In this document: positions 1 through 7,556 of the stretch, in pieces | Numbering within the stretch: the first letter of the stretch is position 1 | How the letters are laid out: each line of letters begins with the position of its first letter | Assembly: GCF_001469025.1 (NCBI RefSeq) | Contig: NZ_LNIZ01000003.1 | Coordinates: 246,372-310,371 of the forward strand | Direction: 5' to 3' | Source: Trueperella bernardiae | GTDB taxonomy: Bacteria > Actinomycetota > Actinomycetes > Actinomycetales > Actinomycetaceae | DNA: 64,000 bases | Translations under genes and position numbers: made by a program | Notes under the pieces: generated by a model | The model's input: only the letters and a program-made list of their open reading frames with translations | Told to the model about the DNA's origin: nothing | Databases searched by the model: none

Positions 1-184
1 GTGCTACGAGCGCCTGCGCGCCCAACGTGCGCAGGAACCTAGCACACGTACATTCGCGCAACGACACCAGCAGTCATGACCGACTGGGCGTGAGCATGCG
101 CGTAAATCTTCATGGCAATAACTTAACCCGAATCGTTCCCGCTGTCCAAAGGGGACCCTGAAATGTCTCACATTTCGATCGGCC
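1..184. other. No gene recognised at left edge
   Basis: This stretch lies downstream of the broken ABC exporter. I see no reading frame with a credible start, ribosome binding site or recognisable protein. The base composition resembles the adjoining AT-richer island more than the rest of the window. Confidence 0.5.
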
Positions 185-1958
185 CTAGAGAGTCGAGGAA
201 TCGTTGGGAGAATACCGCCCACGATCCTCAGCCTCCATGATCTGTGCCTCAAACATTTTCCGGAAGGCAGTTCCCGGAGACATCAGTTCATCAAAACTTC
301 CAGATTCGAGGATCCTGCCAGCGTCGAGGAGGTAGATGGTGTCCGCCCATTTCAAGGTTGAGAGCCGATGGGAACTGAGGATAAAGATCCTGTCCTTGGC
401 GAGAGCTGCGAACTTCGAGAACAGTTCTTCTTCGCCGGCGGCATCGATGGTGCTCGTCGGTTCGTCTAGGATCCACACGTATTCGTCCATGACCATCGCG
501 CGGGCGATGGCAAGCCGCTGCCATTGACCCCCCGACAGCTCGATTCCGCCCCACTGGCTTCCCAGGGGGGTGTCAAGTCCGTTCGGGGAGTCCCAGGAAA
601 ATAGGTGCGATGCTTGCAAACTCTAAGGCGTCCCACAGCTGGGAATCGGCCGCGCGCTGCCTGCTTCCCAACATCAGAAACCGACGCACCGAGATTTCGT
701 AACGCCCATAATCCTGCAGAACAGCGGACACATAAAAGGAAATATGTTCGTCTTCTCCCACGTTGATGGTGCGGTCGCCGATCAATACGCCCCCTGATGC
801 GTCACGCTGTGTGTTCATCAAGGCCTTGAGAAGCGATGTCTTCCCGCTCCCGTTCTCGCCCACTATTGCGGTGAGCTTGCCGGAAGGAGCTTCGAGGGAC
901 ACATGATCAACGGCGCGTAGCGTGCCGTAGTTGACCGTCACATCGGAGGCGATGAGAGCCTCGGCGTTTCGAACGTCCAAAGGACTTGATTGCTCGGTAG
1001 GTCTGTCAGCAAACGAACGGAGATGCTTGTTCGCCGGCAGCGATGTGACAAGCTCCCCGATCTGGTACCCGATGCCCATCATTGCGCTGATCCCTGCCAT
1101 CACGCCGGCGGTTCCGGCGAACAATGCGCCGATGTTGTTACCGGAGTCCCTGTAGAGCGTGAGAAGCGCGATTGCAAACAAGCCAGTTGTCACGAGCCCG
1201 GCCAGCGAATCACTCGCGATTGACAGCCACTCTAGTCGTTGTCTGATCGCCATATGCGCGCATCGGTGATGCGCAGCTAGCTCGGCGAAAACATTCGTCG
1301 CCCGTAGGGTCGATATTTCGACCGCCGTACGCTGGTATGAGATCTGGTCCTGAAGATACGTGGATCGGCGAATCTCTTCTGTTGCCTGTGGCCAGAGGTG
1401 GGATTCCTGTTTCCCGTACCAGGCATATGCAAGCGTGGTGGGAATGGGTGCAAGGAGGCTGATCAGTGCGGCTGCCGTGCTGATTTCCCACAAAGAGAGC
1501 GACAATGTGAACGCGGTCAGCGTCGCGCACGCGATATTGACCGTTGCCTGGAACTGCGAAGAGACATGTCCCTCGGCAACACACTGCCGCGCCGCTCTCA
1601 ACTCCTTCATGAACCCTTCGTCGTTAAACTCCCGAGCCGAAGCCTGAGATAGCCGATCCTGGAATAAGGAGGCAGAAGAAAGGTTGATCCTCATCGCATT
1701 CACGCGCGAGATTGCGTTGGAGACTTGTTGCCAGGCGTTCCCTGCGCCGAAAACGACGGCAACTAGGATGATGAGCCTGACGGCTCTCTGCTCCGAACCC
1801 ATCGCGCTGGATAGCAACTTGATCAGCACAACGGTGGCGGCGGGGATTAAAGCAGCAACAATGAGAAACAAGATCGATGCGACAGCGCTAAGTGGAGTAG
1901 AGCGCAATCCGAATCGGAAGGCCCAAAGCCAGTGCGGGGTGTTCTTGTACGTCTCCAC
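185..1958 (-). pseudogene. Frameshifted ABC exporter (fused membrane and ATPase domains)
   Basis: This is a half-size ABC exporter, an N-terminal multi-helix membrane domain fused to an ATPase, the kind that exports modified peptides. The upstream frame carries the membrane segments, Walker A GENGSGKTS and a Q-loop near VLQDYGRYE, then stops at 573 after LGLPERT. The downstream frame resumes at NGLDTPLG and carries signature ELSGGQWQR, Walker B WILDEPTS and H-loop SSHR. One surplus base near 584-588, beside a run of four identical bases, explains the break. I chose GTG at 1958 as start because GAGGGG lies 8 nt upstream. It also begins just after the radical SAM stop at 1963, suggesting coupling. 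The C-terminal half has no start of its own with a ribosome binding site. A sequencing error is possible, but the neighbouring radical SAM gene is also broken, which favours real decay. Confidence 0.8.
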
Positions 1959-1962
1959 GGAT

Positions 1963-2644
1963 TCACCCCTCAGCGAGAATCTTGACAATTTCCAATGCTA
2001 ATCTCTGGTGGAGGTCGGACTCTTTGCCGGAGTACCCACATTGAACCCAGCTTTGTTCCTTTGATGTATCGAATCCGGAAATCACATCACCTATGGACAT
2101 ACCTGCCTGACCAGCACTGTCCCAGCAACTGTAGAGCTGCCCATGAGAGGTAACGACAATACCCTCTGGGTCAAACGGGGTGCCACAGGTTCTGCACAAT
2201 CCAGAGTGCCCAGGGAGAGTCAAGCTAAAGCCAGCGGCAACTACGCTTCGTGCAAGCCTCACATACTCGCTGATGAATCTTTGGTCATAGGTGTGCGGGG
2301 TGTAAAACGGGGTTGAATCAACAACGGTCAAAGTGATCGAGATAAAGGAGTGGCTCCCCTCCAAGCAAGGAAAGGTGGATGCTTTGCTTTTTCTTTGTCG
2401 TAGCAAATTGGTGAATGAACCTCGAAATCTGTTCGTTCGATACGGACCGTTTCCCAAGGATTGGTTTACGTCGAGAATGAGATATGTCAGTCCTTTGATA
2501 GCAATAATCGCAGGATAAGTTGCAAGCAAACCCAGGCATATAGGCCACAGTTAAAACTCTGGGCTTCTTAGACTTTCCCATAGTCACAAGTAGCCTCAGG
2601 GCAACTGCACCGAATCTAGTTACGGTCCCGTTAGGAGTCACCAA
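1963..2644 (-). pseudogene. Radical SAM/SPASM peptide maturase remnant
   Basis: The 5' part contains the radical SAM iron-sulfur motif CNLSCDYC (CxxxCxxC) followed by the SAM-binding GGEP motif, then terminates at 2318. In another frame the 3' part reads CRTCGTPFDPEG, then GQLYSCWD and WVQCGY, a cysteine-rich pattern like the SPASM/twitch end of peptide-modifying radical SAM enzymes. The GGEP segment and the C-terminal cysteine segment nearly abut. The central barrel, normally well over a hundred residues, is missing and the frames disagree, so this is an internally deleted pseudogene. The start is uncertain: TTG 2644, GTG 2641, or an ATG about 60 nt further in with GAGG upstream. It sits immediately before the ABC exporter and downstream of a tiny ORF, the usual order of a RiPP locus. 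The substrate is unknown. Confidence 0.75.
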
Positions 2645-2738
2645 TGATCTTGGCAGGAAGAAAACGCCCGAACTGCACGAGACGTACGAGTGTTTTCTCC
2701 CTCTGAAACCGTACTATGCATCCTCCAAAACACTATTG

Positions 2739-2771
2739 TGTCTGTTAGTCAGCTTTGCTGGCTAACAGACA
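2739..2771 (-). terminator. Hairpin between candidate precursor and radical SAM remnant
   Basis: Two 15-nt arms (2739-2753 and 2757-2771) with a TTT loop are complementary except for one pair, which is a G-T wobble if read from the plus strand. No good T-run follows on either strand. Lying between a short highly translated ORF and a modification gene, it could act as a partial terminator or mRNA stabiliser, as is common after RiPP precursor genes. That role is inference. Confidence 0.45.
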
Positions 2772-2807
2772 GTCGACCTAGAGCAGGCCGGGTACCATTC
2801 GACTACG

Positions 2808-2876
2808 CTACGGGCACTTATCGTCCATCGGAGTAAATGTGCCGAATCCCAGCTTTCGTAAGAGCGCGAGTAGCAT
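2808..2876 (-). CDS. 22-residue peptide, candidate RiPP precursor
   Basis: An ATG at 2876-2874 opens a 22-codon frame ending in TAG at 2808-2810. It is preceded by AAGGAGGTGA (2882-2891), a full match to the anti-Shine-Dalgarno sequence, with GGAGG 8 nt from the ATG, so strong translation is expected. The peptide starts MLLALLRKL, has a GFGTFTP centre and ends MDDKCP, with a single Cys next to the last residue. It is the first ORF of a minus-strand string: peptide, hairpin, radical SAM remnant, ABC exporter. Position and start signal make it a plausible precursor of a modified peptide. I do not recognise the sequence as a known family. It could instead be a leader peptide or chance. Confidence 0.5.
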   Translation of the reverse strand: MLLALLRKLGFGTFTPMDDKCP

Positions 2877-3155
2877 CGTCTTCACCTCCTTCCTGTAGGT
2901 GTGATAAAGATTGCATCTGATAATGAGTGAACGCTACCCATTCGCGGAACGGATTGATCTGACCCTCTCCAACAGAGTATGGATGTAATCGGGTTGCGCC
3001 CCGGTTGCGTCCTTAAGAGTGGTGTATCTGGACTCGGGCTTGGGCGAAGCTTAATTGGCGGCGGCCTGTTGTCGCACTGTGTTCGGCTACCTTTCGATCG
3101 ATCAACAACCCGTTTAACCTTTGCCAGTGGGCGACTGGGAAGCAAATGGTAAATA
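2877..3155. other. Intergenic region upstream of the short peptide
   Basis: This region holds the perfect Shine-Dalgarno at 2882-2891 and presumably the promoter of the short-peptide operon. A weak -35/-10 pair (TTCACT, 17 nt, TTTATC on the minus strand, about 2900-2935) is the best I can find. No supported coding sequence is present, and composition shifts back towards the GC-rich background near 3100. Confidence 0.35.
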
Positions 3156-3185
3156 CAGTGGGCCGCTCGGCTGAGCGGCCCACTG
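3156..3185 (-). terminator. Terminator-like hairpin after yagU-like gene
   Basis: Perfect 13-nt arms (3156-3168 and 3173-3185) surround a GGCT loop. On the minus strand the hairpin is followed by a T-rich stretch (GTATTTACC). It lies about 55 nt beyond the yagU-like stop codon and probably ends that transcript. Confidence 0.65.
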
Positions 3186-3240
3186 GTCGTTGCTTGGGCT
3201 GAAGCCCGTTGAAGTTTGGGCTGACCCAGCCCGGTGATGA

Positions 3241-3786
3241 TTAGCGCGTGGCGAGCGCGACCTCCGGGTCAGGCTGACCGGTGATGCGGTTGCGCAGGTC
3301 GCGCCGGATGATCTCAATCACCCACATCCAGATCGCGTGCCCGGGGATCTCTGACAGGTGCTCCTCCCACGGCTGGTTCCACGGTGCCGGGACCACACCC
3401 ATGGCCGGCATGAGCACCGCGTGGAAAACGAACCACAGGAACACGCCGAAGGCGACGCCCTGCCACAGCTTGATGCCCGGGTAGACCTCGGCGATCAGGC
3501 AGTAGAGCACCGCGAAGAAGATGGCGAAGCCGAAGTGGATGAGGAAGGACACCCACGGCAGGCCTTCGTTGCCATTGAAGGTGTAGGAGGCGTGCGTGGT
3601 CTGGTCGGAGAAGCCGAGCAGCTCCAGGAATGCCTGCGGCGGGTTGGTCGCGTTGCGCTCGGGGGTGCGCGGCGGGAGGGGGACCTCCCAGCCGAACTTC
3701 ACAATCGCGGAGACGATTCCGCCGATCAGGCCAACGAGCGCGGCAACCTTATAATTACGTCGGGAAACATCAGTCTTTGTCCACAT
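3241..3786 (-). CDS. yagU: YagU family inner-membrane protein (DUF1440)
   Basis: This 181-residue integral membrane protein matches the YagU family along its length. It shows an N-terminal helix (VAALVGLIGGIVSAIVKFG), the family's EVPLPPR segment, two central helices around AEVYPGIKLWQG, and the C-terminal EIIRRDLRNRITGQPDPE block. YagU of E. coli has been linked to acid resistance; the molecular activity is unknown. I chose ATG 3786 over an in-frame GTG at 3873 because it aligns with the known N-terminus. It also sits 7 nt after AATAAT (3794-3799), a leaderless-type start with no Shine-Dalgarno. An 8-bp-arm palindrome lies upstream at 3830-3851. The gene is alone between two terminators. Confidence 0.85.
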   Translation of the reverse strand: MWTKTDVSRRNYKVAALVGLIGGIVSAIVKFGWEVPLPPRTPERNATNPPQAFLELLGFSDQTTHASYTFNGNEGLPWVSFLIHFGFAIFFAVLYCLIAEVYPGIKLWQGVAFGVFLWFVFHAVLMPAMGVVPAPWNQPWEEHLSEIPGHAIWMWVIEIIRRDLRNRITGQPDPEVALATR

Positions 3787-3829
3787 ATATACGATTATTT
3801 CACTTAGCGAACCAGCGGTGCCAAATCGG

Positions 3830-3851
3830 TTCACATGACAGTACATGTGAA
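3830..3851. promoter_or_regulatory. Operator-like palindrome upstream of yagU
   Basis: TTCACATG and CATGTGAA form 8-nt inverted arms separated by 6 nt. The site lies just upstream of a candidate promoter on the minus strand (TTGGCA at 3819-3824, AATAAT at 3794-3799). Size and symmetry fit a dimeric repressor or activator site. No regulator gene is adjacent. Confidence 0.4.
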
Positions 3852-3921
3852 ACTGTCGGCCCAGCAGATCCACACCGTTGTCGCTCGACCATCACACCGC
3901 CAAGGGACCGATCAAAAAGTT

Positions 3922-3975
3922 TGGACGGTTTCGGGGCTATCTCCTCGCATACGAAGATAGCCCCGAAACCGTCCA
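3922..3975 (-). terminator. Strong intrinsic terminator of the glgE-treS-mak-glgB operon
   Basis: Arms at 3922-3942 and 3955-3975 pair perfectly over 21 bp around a 12-nt loop. On the minus strand the stem is followed within a few bases by a run of T (complement of AAAAA at 3914-3918). It lies about 33 nt past the glgB stop codon and insulates yagU from read-through. Confidence 0.9.
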
Positions 3976-4007
3976 GTGTTGTGAAATCGCCGGCTTCCGG
4001 CCAGCCG

Positions 4008-6191
4008 CTACGCCCGCTTCGGCGTCAGGTACACCACGCCGTAGGGCGGCAGCTGCACGATCGCCGAGTGGGCGCGGCCCGCGTGCTCCACCGGCTCGGT
4101 CTCTACCTGGCCGAGGTTGCCCACGCCCGAGCCGCCGTACTCGACCGCGTCGGTGTTGAGAATCTCCTCCCACACGCCTTCGAACGGCAGCCCGATGCGG
4201 TAGTCGTTGTGCGGGACTCCGGAGAAGTTGCACACCGCCACCACGAAGTCGTCCTCGTCCTTGGACTTGCGCAGGTAGGCCAGCACGTTGTGGTCCGAGT
4301 CGTTGACTTCGATCCACTCAAATCCGTGGTTGGTGAAGTCGTCGCTCCACAGGGCGGGGTGCTCGCGGTAGATTTCGTTGAGGCGCTTGACGCAGGCCAT
4401 CACCCCGTCATGGCCCGGGTTGTCGGTGAGCCACCAGTCGAGGCTCTTGCCCGAGTTCCACTCATCGATCTGGGCGAACTCCTGGCCCATGAACAGCAAC
4501 TTCTTGCCCGGGTGGGACCACTGGTAGCCGAGCAACAGGCGCACGCCGGCCAGCTTCTGCCAGTGGTCGCCGGGCATCTTGCCGTACAGGGAACCCTTGC
4601 CGTGGACCACCTCGTCATGCGAGAGCGGCAACAGGAACTGCTCGGAGAATGCGTAGACCAGCGAGAACGTGAGCTCCCCGTGGTGCCACTTGCGGTTGAT
4701 CGGCTTTTCTTCCATGTAGTGCAGGGTGTCGTTCATCCACCCCATGTTCCACTTCAGGCCGTACCCGAGGCCGCCCTGATCTGTCATGCCGGTGACTCCG
4801 CCCCACGACGTCGATTCCTCGGCGATCATCATGATGCCCGGGTGCGTACGGTAGGCGGTGGCGTTGGCTTCCTGGATGAAGGAGATCGCCTCGAGGTTTT
4901 CCCGCCCGCCGTACACGTTGGGCTGCCACTGGCCATCCTGGCGCGAGTAGTCGAGGTAGAGCATGGAGGCGACGGCGTCCACGCGCAGCCCGTCCACGTG
5001 GAACTCCTCCAGCCAGAACAGCGCGTTGGCCACGAGGAAGTTGCGCACCTCGCGCCGGCCGAAGTTGAACACGTAGGTGCCCCAGTCCGGCTGCTCGCCG
5101 CGCAGCGGGTTCGGGTCCTCGTACAGCGGCGTGCCGTCGAAGCGGGCGAGCGCCCACTCGTCCTTGGGGAAGTGGGCGGGCACCCAGTCCATGATGACGC
5201 CGATGCCGGCCTTGTGTAGCTCGGAGATGAGGTAGCGCAGCTCGTCCGGATGGCCGTAGCGCGCGGTGGGGGCGTAGTAGGAGGTGACCTGGTATCCCCA
5301 CGACGGCCCGAACGGGTGCTCGGCCAGTGGCATGAACTCCACGTGGGTGAATCCCGTGTACTTCAGGTGGCCGATGAGCTGTTCGGCGGCGTCGCGGTAG
5401 GACAGGCCGTGGCGCCAGGAGCCCAGGTGCAGTTCGTAGACCGACACCGGGCCGGCGTGCGGATCCGTCTTCGCGCGCCCTTCCATCCACTCCTCGTCAT
5501 CCCACTCGAAGTGGGACTCGGTGATAATCGAGGCCGTCGACGGCGGGATTTCCGTACGCCGAGCCATCGGGTCAGCCTTCTGGTGCCAGCTGCCGTCGGC
5601 GTACTGGATCTCGAACTTATAGCGCTGGCCGTCCTCGGCACCGGGGATGAAGAGCTCCCAGATGCCGGAGGTGCCCATGGTGCGCATCGCGGCAGACACG
5701 CCGCTCCACGAGTTGAAGTCGCCAATCACGCGCACGACGCGCGCGTTGGGTGCCCACACCGAGAAGCTGGTGCCGTGCACCGGGCCCATCGGCGTGTCAT
5801 AGGTCTGCACGTGAGCGCCGAGCACCTTCCACAGCTGCTCGTGGCGGCCCTCGGAGAACAGGTAGCGGTCCACCTCACCGATGGTGGGAAGGAAACGGTA
5901 GCCGTCATCGGTGGTGGCCTCAAAGTCGCCGTAGGTGGCGCGCACCTGGTAGGTGGGAACCTCCCCGCCCGGGATCGCCACCACCCATACGCCGTTCCAT
6001 TCGTGGGCGGCGGGGTATTCGGCGTCGGGGGTCACGATCGTCACCGAGTCTGCCAGCTGGCGACTCACGCGGATCGTGACGGTTTCACCGTTGGTGTGCG
6101 GCCCAAGGACGTCATGCGGCGAATGGTGAATTCCATTTGAGACGGCGTCAAGAACGTCATGGGAGACAGACATCGGTACGGGTTCAGTCAT
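4008..6191 (-). CDS. glgB: 1,4-alpha-glucan branching enzyme
   Basis: This 727-residue cytoplasmic enzyme introduces alpha-1,6 branches into linear alpha-glucan. An N-terminal CBM48-like region ([18 protein letters not shown]) precedes the GH13 barrel. The nucleophile Asp405 lies in GLRVDAV, the acid/base Glu458 in IAEEST and the transition-state Asp526 in LSHDEV; the numbers coincide with those of the E. coli enzyme, so length and spacing are normal. It is the last gene of a minus-strand run glgE-treS-mak-glgB, 48 nt after mak, and is closed by a strong terminator. In the GlgE pathway it branches the linear maltosyl polymer made by GlgE. Confidence 0.97.
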   Translation of the reverse strand: MTEPVPMSVSHDVLDAVSNGIHHSPHDVLGPHTNGETVTIRVSRQLADSVTIVTPDAEYPAAHEWNGVWVVAIPGGEVPTYQVRATYGDFEATTDDGYRFLPTIGEVDRYLFSEGRHEQLWKVLGAHVQTYDTPMGPVHGTSFSVWAPNARVVRVIGDFNSWSGVSAAMRTMGTSGIWELFIPGAEDGQRYKFEIQYADGSWHQKADPMARRTEIPPSTASIITESHFEWDDEEWMEGRAKTDPHAGPVSVYELHLGSWRHGLSYRDAAEQLIGHLKYTGFTHVEFMPLAEHPFGPSWGYQVTSYYAPTARYGHPDELRYLISELHKAGIGVIMDWVPAHFPKDEWALARFDGTPLYEDPNPLRGEQPDWGTYVFNFGRREVRNFLVANALFWLEEFHVDGLRVDAVASMLYLDYSRQDGQWQPNVYGGRENLEAISFIQEANATAYRTHPGIMMIAEESTSWGGVTGMTDQGGLGYGLKWNMGWMNDTLHYMEEKPINRKWHHGELTFSLVYAFSEQFLLPLSHDEVVHGKGSLYGKMPGDHWQKLAGVRLLLGYQWSHPGKKLLFMGQEFAQIDEWNSGKSLDWWLTDNPGHDGVMACVKRLNEIYREHPALWSDDFTNHGFEWIEVNDSDHNVLAYLRKSKDEDDFVVAVCNFSGVPHNDYRIGLPFEGVWEEILNTDAVEYGGSGVGNLGQVETEPVEHAGRAHSAIVQLPPYGVVYLTPKRA

Positions 6192-6239
6192 GTCAGGCTT
6201 CCTTCATCGTGCTGGCTAATGGCAATATTCTACGTCGGA

Positions 6240-7556
6240 TTAGTTGTCCTGGGCGCCGATCAGGCGAAGTACTCCGCGCACGGGAATCTCCAACCAGGTG
6301 GGTCGGCTCGCCACCTCATAGCTCACCTCATACAGGGCTTTGTCCAAGGTTAGGGCGTCGAGCAGGCGTTGTTCGGAGGTCTCGATCTGCCCGTATCCGG
6401 CCATGAACGCCTCCCGCGCGCTCCGCGTCCACGCCTCCAGTTCGGCCCGGTTCCCGCCGGCGAGTTCGGCCGAGCCCCCGGCGTAGTCGAACGAGCGCAG
6501 GATGCCGGCCACATCGCGCAGGGCCAGGTCCGGGTGCACGCGTTCGGCAAGCGGGCGCAGCGGCTCGCCCTCGAAGTCCAGCGCCACCCAGCCCCGCCCC
6601 GGGGCGTTCAACACCTGGCCCAGGTGGTAGTCGCCGTGGATGCGCTGCAACGGGGGCCAGTGCTCCTCGAGCGCCCCGGCGAACACGGCCTCGATCCGGT
6701 CGCGGTAGTCGGCAAGCGCGGGCACCTGGGCAAGGGCCGTCCGGGCGCGCTTGCGCCACTGGTCCACGATCTCGGCCCGCATCGCCGGCGTCGCTTCCAC
6801 CGTGGGGAAGGCCTCGGCGAGCTGGCGGTGAATGTCGCGCGTGAGCTTGCCCAGCGCCACGATTTCGCCGCATTGCGCGAACGACGCCGTCGTCTCCAGT
6901 TGTCCCCGCAGCACCTGCCACGCGTCGGTTGCCCCCGCGAGGAACTCTTGGGCCACGAGCATGTCGGTGCTCGCCGCGCCCCACGCCCCGGTCACCGATC
7001 CGTACTGGCGGGGCACCGCGCGCGAGCCGGCGGCGTCCAGCGCGGTTTGCAGCTCGACGTCGGGGTTCGCCCCGTCCGACAGCACGCGGAAGACCTTGAG
7101 GATAATCCCGGCCGAGCCCGTCTCATCCAGCTCGGCGAAGCGGTAGATGATCGACGTGTTCGACTGCTCCGAGGTCAGCTTGGCCGCGCTCGCCACGGGC
7201 GCGGCGGGCCGGATCGGGTGGGCCTCGAGGGTCAGGCCATCCCCGGACAGTGCTCCGGTGTAAACCGCGCCGAGCAGGGCGGCCTGGCCATCGGCGTCGT
7301 CGGTGGCATCAAAGACGTCGACCGCCCCGGTGCGCTCCCGGAACGTCAGCGGCACCGAGAACATCAGCTCTCCGGAGCGGACCAGGAAGATCTCCGTGCG
7401 GGCCGCGCCGTCGGCGAGCAGGGCGCTCGGGCCGAACTCGAGCTCATCTCCCGGGTTGCCGGTGAACCACCGAGCGCTCGTCATCCACTCCCGCGTCACG
7501 CCGGCGAGCGCCTCGGGCGTCACGGCGCCGAGCGTGGCTTCGATCGTGCCGATCAC
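6240..7556 (-). CDS. mak: Maltokinase (Pep2-type)
   Basis: This 438-residue ATP-dependent kinase phosphorylates maltose to alpha-maltose-1-phosphate, the donor used by GlgE. The N-terminal cap begins near EWMTSARWFTG, typical of actinobacterial maltokinases. The C-terminal lobe has the aminoglycoside-phosphotransferase-like catalytic loop IHGDYHLGQVL and the metal-binding segment VALDFEGEP. The start overlaps the treS stop by 4 nt, so the two are translationally coupled. In many actinobacteria treS and mak are fused; here they are separate. Substrate assignment rests on family and neighbours. Confidence 0.95.
   Translation of the reverse strand: MIGTIEATLGAVTPEALAGVTREWMTSARWFTGNPGDELEFGPSALLADGAARTEIFLVRSGELMFSVPLTFRERTGAVDVFDATDDADGQAALLGAVYTGALSGDGLTLEAHPIRPAAPVASAAKLTSEQSNTSIIYRFAELDETGSAGIILKVFRVLSDGANPDVELQTALDAAGSRAVPRQYGSVTGAWGAASTDMLVAQEFLAGATDAWQVLRGQLETTASFAQCGEIVALGKLTRDIHRQLAEAFPTVEATPAMRAEIVDQWRKRARTALAQVPALADYRDRIEAVFAGALEEHWPPLQRIHGDYHLGQVLNAPGRGWVALDFEGEPLRPLAERVHPDLALRDVAGILRSFDYAGGSAELAGGNRAELEAWTRSAREAFMAGYGQIETSEQRLLDALTLDKALYEVSYEVASRPTWLEIPVRGVLRLIGAQDN

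Noticed and set aside
2644..2706. 20-codon plus-strand ORF with AGGAG upstream
   Set aside because: It is short, basic and opposite the start of the radical SAM remnant. The ribosome site match is only moderate and no partner gene lies downstream.
2760..2815. A TTCGACT-like stretch suggesting a tRNA fragment or attachment site
   Set aside because: I could not build acceptor, anticodon or T arms around it, and there is no matching repeat elsewhere in the window.
2882..3145. 87-codon minus-strand frame upstream of the short peptide
   Set aside because: It ends inside the Shine-Dalgarno of the 22-residue ORF and has no start signal. Composition is Arg/Pro/Ser-rich without motifs.
3630..5219. 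Long plus-strand open frame opposite glgB
   Set aside because: It is antisense to glgB, whose catalytic residues all align with known enzymes.
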